A stretch of DNA of 64,000 nt from Fortiea contorta PCC 7126 (GTDB lineage Bacteria > Cyanobacteriota > Cyanobacteriia > Cyanobacteriales > Nostocaceae): the NCBI RefSeq assembly GCF_000332295.1, contig NZ_KB235930.1, positions 4,305,895 through 4,369,894 on the forward strand. The letters are read 5' to 3'. The position numbers were made by a program, and so were the translations under genes. Of this stretch, positions 56,177 to 64,000 are shown one piece after another; position 1 is the stretch's first letter; each line of letters begins with the position of its first letter. A model generated the notes under the pieces. That model did not search any database and was not told the DNA's origin. It saw only the letters and a program-made list of their open reading frames with translations.

Positions 56177-58135
56177 TTACCTTTTCTGTAGATATTTGAG
56201 AATACCACGAGCGATCGCATCTGCCATACGATTTTGATAATCTGGATTTCCTAATCTGGGATTATCTTCTCGACCAGTCATATAACCTGTTTCCACTAAA
56301 ATTGAGGGCATAGCACTTTTTCTGAGGACGTAGAATCGAGCTTTGCGTGTTCCTCGGTCTTTGATAGTACTAATCTCGCTCAGGATTGTTTGGCGAACTT
56401 CGTCAGCCAAACCCCTACCATTGTCATAATAATATACTTCTAACCCATTGACATCTGGCTTTCCATCTACGGAGTTAGCATGAACACTAACGAATAAAGT
56501 CGCATTCACTCGTTGTGCGATGTCTACTCGTCCTTGCAGTTCTACGAAAAAGTCAGCATCTCGTGTCAACACCGCCTGTACACCATTTTGCTGCAAAACT
56601 GACGCAATTCTTCTACCTATAGGCAGAACTACATCCTTTTCGAGTAGACCGCCAATACCAGGAGCGCCAGAATCCTTACCGCCATGTCCGGGGTCAATAA
56701 CTACTAATAATTTTCCTCTGGGAACTGAGGGGCGGGGTTGTGGTTGAGGGATATTTGTAGGATTATCAACACCAATATCTGGTAACTGTCCGGTGCTTGG
56801 AGGAGGGAGAGGCGGTAAAACCAAAGGAGGAATCCCCGGACGGGTGATGACTGGTGAGCCAGAACGCTGCAATTGTAAAGCCAACAACTGACCACCCAAC
56901 TGATTGAGGTCGCCAATTTGCACACCAGATGCAGGCTGTACCAACACCACCACCGTATTCGACTCTGGCTGTGGCTGCAATCTCACCCGCAAAATCGGAC
57001 TATTGGCTGTTAGACTAGGGCCCCGCACTTGGGGAGATAATTGAGCATTAGCAATGGTGATGCGGAATAAACCAGAACTCCTATCCCAACCACTGGTTGC
57101 AGATAAGGCTTGGTCGCCGCGAATTAATAATTGTGTGCCGTTAGCAGCTAGTTCTATCGACTCGATGGTCGTACGGGAATTGGTCGTGGCTGGAGTGGGA
57201 GTGGGATTGGCGTTGTCATCTGATGGTAAGCGCACTACACGGGTGGGTAACACTACCAAACCGTCATTACCACTCGGTGTTACCCGCCAATCGGGACTGC
57301 TGCTATCGACTCGCAAGGTCAACCGTACTGCTGGTGGTCTGGTTTGTAGCGAGGTTAATTGCAGACGAGTGACGCCGTGTTTGTTGACTATTTGGTCATT
57401 TTGCCGTGCTAATTGGGGTGATAAACTTGCATCGGCGATGTCAATAAAGATTGTATTGCGATCTCGGCTACGAATTACTTGTGTTTTCGTATTTCCCCCA
57501 TTGGTACGGATAAATAAGCCGTCTCCGGTTATTTGTAAGTTCTCAATCTGAGTTTTCCCGGCTACGGTGTTGGCACTAACAACACTATTTGTATTGTTAG
57601 CCACAGAGGTAGAGTCAGTTGTCACCACATTGTAAATATTTCTGGGGGGTGTAACTGGCGGTAAAGGAGATGTCCTCCCAGGTGTTTCGCTTGCCCTTGG
57701 AGGTTGTGGCTGTAATACAATCTCAGTGGAAGAGGCAACTTTCTCAGCTTGTGGTGTAGGTAACTGTACCGTCCAACGGCTAGCAGTAACACCCGTAAAT
57801 TTTACCTGCTGCGGGTCTAAAGTGTAACCAGGAGTCAGTTCAACCACTATCCGGGTTGTTTGCTGGTCAAATTGACCTACTCGAATCGAGCGAATCGCAC
57901 CCCCCACCGGTTGTGTGACTTGGGGACGCCCAAAGGTCGTATCTGGTAAGTCAATCACCAAGCGAGTTGGGTTGAAAATCAGTTGCGCTTTTGGTTGTAC
58001 ACCACCTGCGGTATTAATTTCCAACCGATTTTGATTGGCGTCAAAACGCCAAGATTCTAGCCTCGCTGCTAAAGCCGGCGACGATAGCATGAAGATAGTT
58101 CCGAAAGTACCGGGTAGTAACCAGTGTAGTTTCAC
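56177..58135 (-). CDS. N-acetylmuramoyl-L-alanine amidase AmiC2-like (HcwA type)
   Basis: This 652-residue protein has a signal peptide, two AMIN domains (about 30-130 and 195-420, with a linker), a Pro-rich hinge and a C-terminal Amidase_3 domain. Zinc ligands are seen in IDPGHGGKDSGA (His), a Glu in the ILVETGYMTG block and HANS (His). In Nostoc, AmiC2 drills the septal nanopores used for cell-cell communication. GTG at 58135 is chosen as start because AGGAGA lies about seven bases upstream. AMIN parts are nearly identical to the next gene. The number 2 is inferred from order. Confidence 0.85.
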   Translation of the reverse strand: MKLHWLLPGTFGTIFMLSSPALAARLESWRFDANQNRLEINTAGGVQPKAQLIFNPTRLVIDLPDTTFGRPQVTQPVGGAIRSIRVGQFDQQTTRIVVELTPGYTLDPQQVKFTGVTASRWTVQLPTPQAEKVASSTEIVLQPQPPRASETPGRTSPLPPVTPPRNIYNVVTTDSTSVANNTNSVVSANTVAGKTQIENLQITGDGLFIRTNGGNTKTQVIRSRDRNTIFIDIADASLSPQLARQNDQIVNKHGVTRLQLTSLQTRPPAVRLTLRVDSSSPDWRVTPSGNDGLVVLPTRVVRLPSDDNANPTPTPATTNSRTTIESIELAANGTQLLIRGDQALSATSGWDRSSGLFRITIANAQLSPQVRGPSLTANSPILRVRLQPQPESNTVVVLVQPASGVQIGDLNQLGGQLLALQLQRSGSPVITRPGIPPLVLPPLPPPSTGQLPDIGVDNPTNIPQPQPRPSVPRGKLLVVIDPGHGGKDSGAPGIGGLLEKDVVLPIGRRIASVLQQNGVQAVLTRDADFFVELQGRVDIAQRVNATLFVSVHANSVDGKPDVNGLEVYYYDNGRGLADEVRQTILSEISTIKDRGTRKARFYVLRKSAMPSILVETGYMTGREDNPRLGNPDYQNRMADAIARGILKYLQKR

Positions 58136-59055
58136 AGTCAATTCTCCTGATTCGCATTCATGGAAGCCGTCAAGTGGCAAAATATCGGTAAATCCTCACA
58201 CCGTCACCGCCCAAACTTTAACTTTGTGGCAATAAAAGAATATCGCTTTGAGGTCAAGACACAGTTATTGACGAAAAATTTTAGTATATAGCAGGAGGCA
58301 CAAGGTAACTATTACTATTGCAAGCATTTACGCTTGTCATTATGTCTTAACCTATGGAACTGCGGCTATATGTTTATAGTTTTGCCATATCGCCAAAAAA
58401 GAGGAAAGGGGGTAGGGAGCTTGCAGGGGATTATTCCCGGTTAAATTCGTAATTTGTAATTGAGAAATCCAGATTTTATCTAGGTTTCAGGCTGGAAAAC
58501 TGTTGTTAGATTGGGAAGAATTGGTATAAGGTAAACAAATTCTCTTTTGCAGAGGTCTAATACACTCAATACCTATTTATTGCAGTTGCCGATTCGCTAA
58601 TTAACCTAGTAATAGCTACTTTTTAATGTTTAGAAAAATCTTTATGGATAGCGTGTCGAGTCATCAGTCATCTGGAAACTTGTTTAAGAATTGGGTCTTC
58701 TGAATGAAATTACAGAACTTTTCATGTTTAGTTGTGACATTTTTTCGTGCATAACTGATTAAAAAATAAGGACTATGGCGATTTTTCTGTGAACACAGTA
58801 CCTAGCAGGGGAGCGGCATTTGTCGGAACATTAAATCCTCAACATGAGATGTTGTAAATGCCGCGCCCTGATTGGCAAAATACGTGATGAACTAGGTCTA
58901 GACTAACGAGGAACACTACAAAGTGCTAGGTAAAAGTCCCAGATTCTAGATTTTAGATTCTCAATATTGGTGTCTGCTATTCATGATTACTACTTAGTTG
59001 TATCAAAATCGGCATTGTTTTAGATGTATTTACTCAAAAAATGAGCATAAATCGC
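58136..59055. other. Region between the two amiC genes
   Basis: First about 35 bases are part of the duplicated 5' region of the amidase genes. The rest carries a strong hairpin (58807-58869). No protein gene is seen. Confidence 0.5.
58807..58869. ncRNA. Strong structured element between the amiC genes
   Basis: Stem aggg/ccct and gcggcattt (58813-58821) with aaatgccgc (58856-58864), plus an inner hairpin caacat-gag-atgttg (58840-58854). There is no T-run, so it is not a simple terminator; it might be an RNA element in the leader of the downstream amidase or a repeat. Confidence 0.35.
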
Positions 59056-60933
59056 TTATCTCCGTTTTAAGTACTGGAGAATACCACGAGCGATCGCTTC
59101 TGCCATCTGATTTTGGTAAGCTGGGCTTTGTAGTTTGGCGACATCCTCCCGACCAGTCAAATAACCTGTTTCCACGAGAATAGAAGGCATAGAACTTTTT
59201 CTGAGGACAAAAAATCTTGCTCGCCGCACGCCGCGATTTCTCACACTCACCCTTTGCAAAATGCTGTTGTGGACAGCACGTGCTAATTCTAGACCACTGT
59301 CGTAGTAATACGTTTCTAAACCGCTCACGTCCGGACGACCAGCACCGGCTGAATTAGCGTGAATGCTGACAAACACAGCCGCATTAGCTTTTTCTGCCAT
59401 TTCTACACGCCCTGGTAAGGTGACAAAATAATCAGCATTCCGGGTCATAATCACTTGTACACCATTTTGCTGTAATATCTCTGTCAACCTTCTGCTAATC
59501 GGGAGAATGATATCCTTCTCACGCACACTGCCAAGACCGATAGCGCCAGGGTCTTTACCACCATGTCCAGGGTCAACAACAACTACTACCCTTCCCAGAG
59601 GCGCTGAGGGGCGGGTTGCTGGTTGCGGTAAGGGATTGGGATTAGTAGGGTCTGGTAACTGTCCGCGATTTGGAGGAGGGAGAGGCGGTAAAACCAAAGG
59701 AGGAATCCCCGGACGGGTGATGACTGGTGAGCCAGAACGCTGCAATTGTAAAGCCAACAACTGACCACCCAACTGATTGAGGTCGCCAATTTGCACACCA
59801 GATGCAGGCTGTACCAACACCACCACCGTATTCGACTCTGGCTGTGGCTGCAATCTCACCCGCAAAATCGGACTGTTGGCTGTTAGACTCGGGCCCCGCA
59901 CTTGCGGAGATAATTGAGCATTGGCAATGGTGATGCGGAATAGACCCGAACTCCTATCCCAGCCACTGGTTGCAGATAAGGCTTGGTCGCCGCGAATTAA
60001 TAATTGTGTGCCGTTAGCAGCTAGTTCTATCGACTCGATGGTCGTACGGGAATTGGTCGTGGCTGGAGTGGGAGTGGGATTGGCGTTGTCATCTGATGGT
60101 AAGCGCACTACACGCGTCGGTAACACTACCAAACCGTCATTACCACTCGGTGTTACCCGCAAATCGGGACTGCTGCTATCGACTCGCAAGGTCAACCGTA
60201 CTGCTGGTGGTCTGGTTTGTAGCGAGGTTAATTGCAGACGAGTGACGCCGTGTTTGTTGACTATTTGCTCGCTTTGCTGTCCTAATCGCGGTGATAAAGT
60301 TGCATCGGCGATGTCAATAAAGATTGTATTGCGATCTCGGCTACGAATTACTTGTGTTTTCGCATTTCCCCCATTGGTGCGGATAAATAAGCCGTCTCCG
60401 GTTATTTGTAAGTTCTCAATCCGAGTCTTGCCCGGTATATTATTAGCAACCTGGGTTAATTCTGGCTTGGGATTAGGGCTGACGGTAACTGCATTGTAAA
60501 CATTGTTTGTCGAGTCGCTGCTAGGAGGTAAAACTGCTCTTTCTGGTGCTGGCTTAGGCAATTTTACTGTCCAACGACTGGCTGTTGCACCCACAAATTG
60601 CACTTGTTTGGGGTCTAGAGTGTAACCAGGAGTCAGTTCAACCACTATCCGGGTTGTTTGCTGGTCAAATTGACCTACTCGAATCGAGCGAATCGCACCC
60701 CCCACTGGTTGTGTGACTTGGGGACGCCCAAAGGTCGTATCTGGTAAGTCAATCACCAAGCGAGTTGGGTTGAAAATCAGTTGCGCTTTTGGTTGTACAC
60801 CACCTGCGGTATTAATTTCCAACCGATTTTGATTGGCGTCAAAACGCCAAGATTCTAGCCTCGCTGCTAAAGCCGGCGACGATAGCATGAAGATAGTTCC
60901 GAAAGTACCGGGTAGTAACCAGTGTAGTTTCAC
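59056..60933 (-). CDS. N-acetylmuramoyl-L-alanine amidase AmiC1-like
   Basis: This 625-residue paralogue of the following gene has the same order: signal peptide, AMIN, linker, AMIN, Pro/Asn hinge, Amidase_3 (DPGHGGKDPGA, SIHANS, ILVETGYLTG). The hinge and catalytic domain differ from the other copy at many positions. Start is GTG at 60933 with AGGAGA upstream, identical to the other copy. In Anabaena the paired amidases split peptidoglycan at the septum in filament formation. The number 1 is inferred from its upstream place. Confidence 0.85.
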   Translation of the reverse strand: MKLHWLLPGTFGTIFMLSSPALAARLESWRFDANQNRLEINTAGGVQPKAQLIFNPTRLVIDLPDTTFGRPQVTQPVGGAIRSIRVGQFDQQTTRIVVELTPGYTLDPKQVQFVGATASRWTVKLPKPAPERAVLPPSSDSTNNVYNAVTVSPNPKPELTQVANNIPGKTRIENLQITGDGLFIRTNGGNAKTQVIRSRDRNTIFIDIADATLSPRLGQQSEQIVNKHGVTRLQLTSLQTRPPAVRLTLRVDSSSPDLRVTPSGNDGLVVLPTRVVRLPSDDNANPTPTPATTNSRTTIESIELAANGTQLLIRGDQALSATSGWDRSSGLFRITIANAQLSPQVRGPSLTANSPILRVRLQPQPESNTVVVLVQPASGVQIGDLNQLGGQLLALQLQRSGSPVITRPGIPPLVLPPLPPPNRGQLPDPTNPNPLPQPATRPSAPLGRVVVVVDPGHGGKDPGAIGLGSVREKDIILPISRRLTEILQQNGVQVIMTRNADYFVTLPGRVEMAEKANAAVFVSIHANSAGAGRPDVSGLETYYYDSGLELARAVHNSILQRVSVRNRGVRRARFFVLRKSSMPSILVETGYLTGREDVAKLQSPAYQNQMAEAIARGILQYLKRR

Positions 60934-61537
60934 AGTCAATTCTCCTGATTCGCATTCATGGGAGCCGTTAAGCTGGCAAAATATCGGCAAATCGTCACAC
61001 CGTCACCACCTAAACTTTAGTTATAATGCCTTCTGACACCTCAGACTTTAACAACCAAGATAACCAGAATTTACTTCACTTCGTCAATCCCAGTTAGTTA
61101 CACTTGATTGTTTATTTGATAAACAGTTGATGCATTGCGACCTGAAATTTTTACTACTTGCAAGTGATGTGCTGGGGAGGAAGGATACTATACCCTGGGT
61201 GCGGACAAAATACAGTGAAATACATTCTCAATCTGGGTAATAATCAGCAAAAAACTAAAATTATCAATCTCAGGGGACGGAGATTTGCGAATAGAAGTTT
61301 CCTGCTGCAATCGCCCGCTCTCCCTTTGTGCAACATTAGCAGATGAGACACCTAGAAAAACTGCTGGACAGCATCTAAGCATGTCTTTTTAAAAAATTTT
61401 GCCGCTGTTGTTGCAAGGAAATTGACAATAACTTTGCCGCAATCTATGTTGGTAATTATCAACTTTTTTCCAAAAAAGGTAGCGCTCATTACATTGCATC
61501 AACAATAGAAATAAGTTCTCAATTTAGGAGAATAACC
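60934..61537. other. Region between amiC1 and the DUF4079 gene
   Basis: Divergent promoter region. A 62-codon plus-strand frame at 61158-61346 is not convincing. Nothing else is seen. Confidence 0.4.
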
Positions 61538-62161
61538 GTGGTGCGAGAAGAACGCTTTGATTTGAGCAAAAAAGATTTTCCCCATCAGTTAGACTTGGCA
61601 ACCGTTTGTATTTATAGTCTAAGTATTTTGTCCACAGGTCTATTTTTATTTCTACCCTTAATTAACTTGTTGCATCCGAGTCCTTGGCAGAGATGGATAG
61701 GGACAATTCATGGTTTTGGTTCCTTCTTGGCAACAATAGTTGCAGTGTACGCTGGGCATTTAGCATTTCCTTTACTGCGAGGGATCAACAAAATTCTCCC
61801 ACAAATGCGTACATTAACATTTTGGTCAACAATCATAGCATTTTTAGCGATCGCAACTGGTAACTTAGCTTATACGCGATATCGTGCTGACATCAAGTTT
61901 GGTGGTGCTCATGAGTGGTTGAAAGAAAATACACCCCTCGTTACAACCGTGCTCATGGAGTACCACAAATTTAGCGTCTTATTTACCTTACCATTAGGTG
62001 TAGTCTGCACGTGGCTATTGTGGCAGTATGGCGATGAAATTTTAGCAAAGCAAAATCGCCCAGTCTTGACCCTAACTTGTCTTGGTTTAATGCTCATGAT
62101 GTTTTTTGCTATGGGTGGTCTAGTTACTGGATTAGGTATCGGCAAATTCCACGGTTTATAA
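61538..62161 (+). CDS. DUF4079 membrane protein
   Basis: This 207-residue protein has four to five membrane helices. Several His sit at helix ends (GTIHGFGSF, VYAGHLAFP, MEYHKFSVL), which in related cytochrome b561-like proteins bind heme, so a redox role is a reasonable inference. The family (DUF4079) is mostly cyanobacterial and of unknown function. AGGAG precedes the GTG start (a second GTG follows). Three small membrane-protein genes follow on the same strand. Confidence 0.75.
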   Translation: MVREERFDLSKKDFPHQLDLATVCIYSLSILSTGLFLFLPLINLLHPSPWQRWIGTIHGFGSFLATIVAVYAGHLAFPLLRGINKILPQMRTLTFWSTIIAFLAIATGNLAYTRYRADIKFGGAHEWLKENTPLVTTVLMEYHKFSVLFTLPLGVVCTWLLWQYGDEILAKQNRPVLTLTCLGLMLMMFFAMGGLVTGLGIGKFHGL

Positions 62162-62233
62162 GTGGAATGAGAACTTATCGACTAGAAGTAGATACACTAA
62201 CAACTCGAAATATTTTGAGTTGTTAGTTTCCCC

Positions 62234-62743
62234 ATGACTAATAAATTTCATTTTCGGAATAACTTACAGATGGTAAAACAATTACAGCGCCAGAATCAGG
62301 AAAAAAATCCGCCTATATATACTGTGGTTTGGGAGTGGTGGAAACACTTTCCTTCTGGCTTAGCTCATGGTTCTAAAAGACCACCTACAGTTTCTGGTGT
62401 CGCCGCTGCTGCCATGATTAGTGTTGCTATTGGTTGTTTCACTATGATGGTGGCGCATCATTTATCCGAGACATCTATAGCCGCAGATAAAATTATTTGG
62501 TCAATTGGTAGTTGGATTCCTGGAAGCCGCAACCATAGCCCTCTGTGGGGAAATATTGGTAGTTATTCTGGTGAACAAACAGTCTTGCTTATTAGTTGGC
62601 TAGTTAGTTGGTTGATTCTGCATTCTTTATGGAAAAAAAGATCTATTAAAACCAAAACAATCTTTTTTTGGTTTTCTACTTTATTAATGGCTGCTACTAT
62701 CATGAGTTGGCATCCTTTCTTTCCCTATTTTTCTCTAATTTAA
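62234..62743 (+). CDS. Hypothetical membrane protein in the DUF4079 cluster
   Basis: This 169-residue protein has a charged N-terminus (1-40) and about three helices (about 50-72, 115-132, 142-165). Two His in tandem (MVAHHLSET) and a GSWIPGSRNHSP loop are notable. I recognise no family. It begins 73 bases after the DUF4079 gene and is followed by the first 66-residue protein after 18 bases, so all may form one operon. Confidence 0.6.
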   Translation: MTNKFHFRNNLQMVKQLQRQNQEKNPPIYTVVWEWWKHFPSGLAHGSKRPPTVSGVAAAAMISVAIGCFTMMVAHHLSETSIAADKIIWSIGSWIPGSRNHSPLWGNIGSYSGEQTVLLISWLVSWLILHSLWKKRSIKTKTIFFWFSTLLMAATIMSWHPFFPYFSLI

Positions 62744-62761
62744 ATGCAGAGTATTTAAGTA

Positions 62762-62962
62762 ATGCCGCCAGAATTAAGAAAGAGCCTAGCAAGGGAATTG
62801 CACAAATATGCCTTGGGTTTGATGGTAATTTTCTTACTATTTGCCATCACCTTTGCTCTCGCTTTTGTGCGCTTCGATCAACACGAAAAATTTGCTGAGT
62901 ACCAGTTATATCTGAAGTGGTTGACAATTGAGCGCAAACTACAAAAACCTTTTGGTAAATAA
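62762..62962 (+). CDS. Small single-helix protein, paralogue A
   Basis: This 66-residue protein has a short basic N-terminus, one membrane helix (about 16-38) and a soluble tail with LKWLTIERKLQKPFGK. A second gene 264 bases downstream encodes a homologue with the same LHKY...L-F-A-x-T-F...LKxLTIE...QKPxG pattern. No family is recognised. It follows the 169-residue protein by 18 bases. Confidence 0.65.
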   Translation: MPPELRKSLARELHKYALGLMVIFLLFAITFALAFVRFDQHEKFAEYQLYLKWLTIERKLQKPFGK

Positions 62963-63094
62963 CCAAAGTTGCATGTATCTAGCACACTTTCAGTAATGTC
63001 TGAAAATTTCCTGGTGATATTCTGGGAAATTTTCACCGTTTTTTCGGGGCTTGGGGGAATGGAGAGATAAGGGCGTAATCTCAATTTACAAAAA

Positions 63095-63186
63095 ATCAAG
63101 GTTTAAAGCCTCGCCCCTGGTGGGCGAAAAAATCTTTGTCTTGAAAAGTTCAGAGCGCCGGAAGCCGGCGCTCCGACTTTTCGCTG
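63095..63186. repeat. Two dispersed repeats between the paralogues
   Basis: About 63095-63133 matches the element at 7043-7080 in opposite orientation. 63141-63186 starts with ttgaaaagtt, holds the palindrome agcgccgg-aag-ccggcgct and ends acttttcgctg, like the element at 36831-36940. Confidence 0.7.
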
Positions 63187-63225
63187 TATCCCAAGGTAGG
63201 CTTCGCCGTGAGCGTCAGTTGAATC

Positions 63226-63426
63226 ATGACAACCGAATCAAGCATAACTACATCTCAAAAACTGCACAAATATGTTTTATTGATCTTAGTAGTTCCCATA
63301 CTATTTGCGCTCACATTTCCTATCACTTGTGTGCGAGTTAGTAAAGATAAAAAGTTTGCCAATTTTCAATTTCATCTGAAATCTTTGACCATTGAAGGTG
63401 CGCCACAAAAACCTTCTGGTCAATAG
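63226..63426 (+). CDS. Small single-helix protein, paralogue B
   Basis: This 66-residue homologue of the gene at 62762-62962 has the same layout: polar N-terminus, helix (about 15-37), tail with LKSLTIEGAPQKPSGQ. The two are separated by dispersed repeats, so the pair arose by duplication followed by repeat insertion, or the reverse. Function unknown. Confidence 0.65.
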   Translation: MTTESSITTSQKLHKYVLLILVVPILFALTFPITCVRVSKDKKFANFQFHLKSLTIEGAPQKPSGQ

Positions 63427-63596
63427 TTGAGTTTTCATCCCGAAAGGTCGTCACAGTTATTTTTTAACCCACGACTATCTCTAGGAAACGGGTGCATCTG
63501 TTTCTACGTATTCGTGTGTATCTGCCTTTTTTTGCAAGTCGAAGGAACTTATAAACGCCATGGTTTTTTGACATTACGGCTATAGGCGATCGCCCC

Positions 63597-64000
63597 GTGA
63601 ATGTTTTTGCTGGCGAAGGTAACAACCTGATTAACACTGGATCAGGTAGTGACGTCATCTATGCCGGCTCAGGTCGAAACTATATCTATGCTGGCGATGG
63701 TAACAACAGCATTTTTACAGGTACTGGTGTTAATAACATCCTTACAGGTAAAGGCAATGACCTAATCTATGTTGGAGGTAGTAACAACACCATCTATAGC
63801 GGTGCAGGAAACGACACTTTATATGCTACGGGTGGAAACAACCTGATTAATGCAGGTATAGGTGATGATACGGTTTTCATTGGTGGTGGTAAAAACAGAA
63901 TCATTCTAGAAGCTGGAGAAGGTGCTGCTACTATCTTTGGGTTTGATGTCAAAAGCGATAAGCTGCGTTTAGGAGAAAGCTTACATTGTTGGGTATATAG
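63597..64000 (+). CDS. RTX-type calcium-binding repeat protein (cut by window edge)
   Basis: The frame from GTG at 63597 to the window end encodes glycine-rich nonapeptide-like repeats of the hemolysin calcium-binding kind (GEGNNLINTGSGSDVIYAG, GAGNDTLYATGGNNLINAG). A segment FGFDVKSDKLRLGE follows, typical of the end of an RTX block. Such proteins are usually secreted by type I systems and bind Ca2+. The start is uncertain: an ATG at 63560 lies in a frame that a T6 tract shifts out of phase. The C-terminus is outside the window. Confidence 0.7.
   Translation, partial: MNVFAGEGNNLINTGSGSDVIYAGSGRNYIYAGDGNNSIFTGTGVNNILTGKGNDLIYVGGSNNTIYSGAGNDTLYATGGNNLINAGIGDDTVFIGGGKNRIILEAGEGAATIFGFDVKSDKLRLGESLHCWVY

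Noticed and set aside
61158-61346. Plus-strand frame of 62 codons
   Set aside because: No ribosome site, irregular composition and an antisense frame of similar length; lies in a promoter region.

Overview
The window looks like chromosomal DNA of a heterocyst-forming filamentous cyanobacterium (Nostocales). Evidence: photosystem I genes (psaF, psaJ, psaL), cyanobacterial NDH-1 genes (ndhF, ndhD), developmental genes (devH, hetZ-patU), a tandem pair of AmiC-type septal amidases, many GCGATCGC (HIP1) octamers, and short tandem heptamer/octamer repeats. Local gene order agrees with what I remember of Anabaena sp. PCC 7120 around devH-rbcR-ndhF-ndhD and around amiC-murI-sds-hetZ-gmk-psaL/J/F. No search was possible, so the genus is left open.

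Layout. 0-10 kb: start of polA (runs off the left edge), a PEP-CTERM protein, a gene-poor stretch with a small ORF plus terminator and a possible Yfr1-like RNA, an ArgS-like protein without a catalytic core, devH with a convincing NtcA-type promoter, two tandem PstS-like membrane-anchored binding proteins, a Ser/Thr kinase and the LysR regulator rbcR. 10-16 kb: NnrU-family protein, an atypical thioredoxin, ndhF and ndhD. 16-22.4 kb: a small accessory patch (DUF29, a ParE-type toxin-antitoxin pair, a two-gene membrane module, gene remnants, a PD-(D/E)XK-like protein, an orphan BrnA with a broken brnT), then a LapA-domain protein, a phosphoglucomutase and a Cas4/RecB-like nuclease. 22.8-35.6 kb: two MscS channels, a propeller-transglutaminase protein, a Ca2+-type P-ATPase, a 620-bp triple minisatellite, recF, a PEP-synthase-like protein and a baeRF-type protein. 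35.9-45.4 kb: DUF1361 protein, prmC, Tic22, tRNA-Pro, a GNAT enzyme, an ACT protein, a hydrolase, tsaD and the photosystem I genes. 45.4-56 kb: gmk with its remA-like partner, a TgpA-like protein lacking catalytic residues, patU-hetZ, a conserved hypothetical, sds, a 1.4-kb region with structured RNA candidates and small ORFs, and murI. 56-64 kb: the amiC duplicates, a DUF4079 membrane cluster with two paralogous 66-residue proteins, and an RTX-repeat protein running off the right edge.

Functional themes: photosynthetic electron flow (NDH-1, PSI, RbcR), heterocyst development and cell-cell communication (DevH, HetZ/PatU, AmiC, MurI), and envelope or membrane functions. The strongest leads for undescribed biology are the DUF4079/66-residue protein cluster, the rod-shaped RNA candidates at 54.5-54.7 kb, the terminator-backed small ORF at 1.9 kb, the inactive-looking TgpA homologue next to hetZ-patU, and the mosaic (gene-converted) amiC pair.
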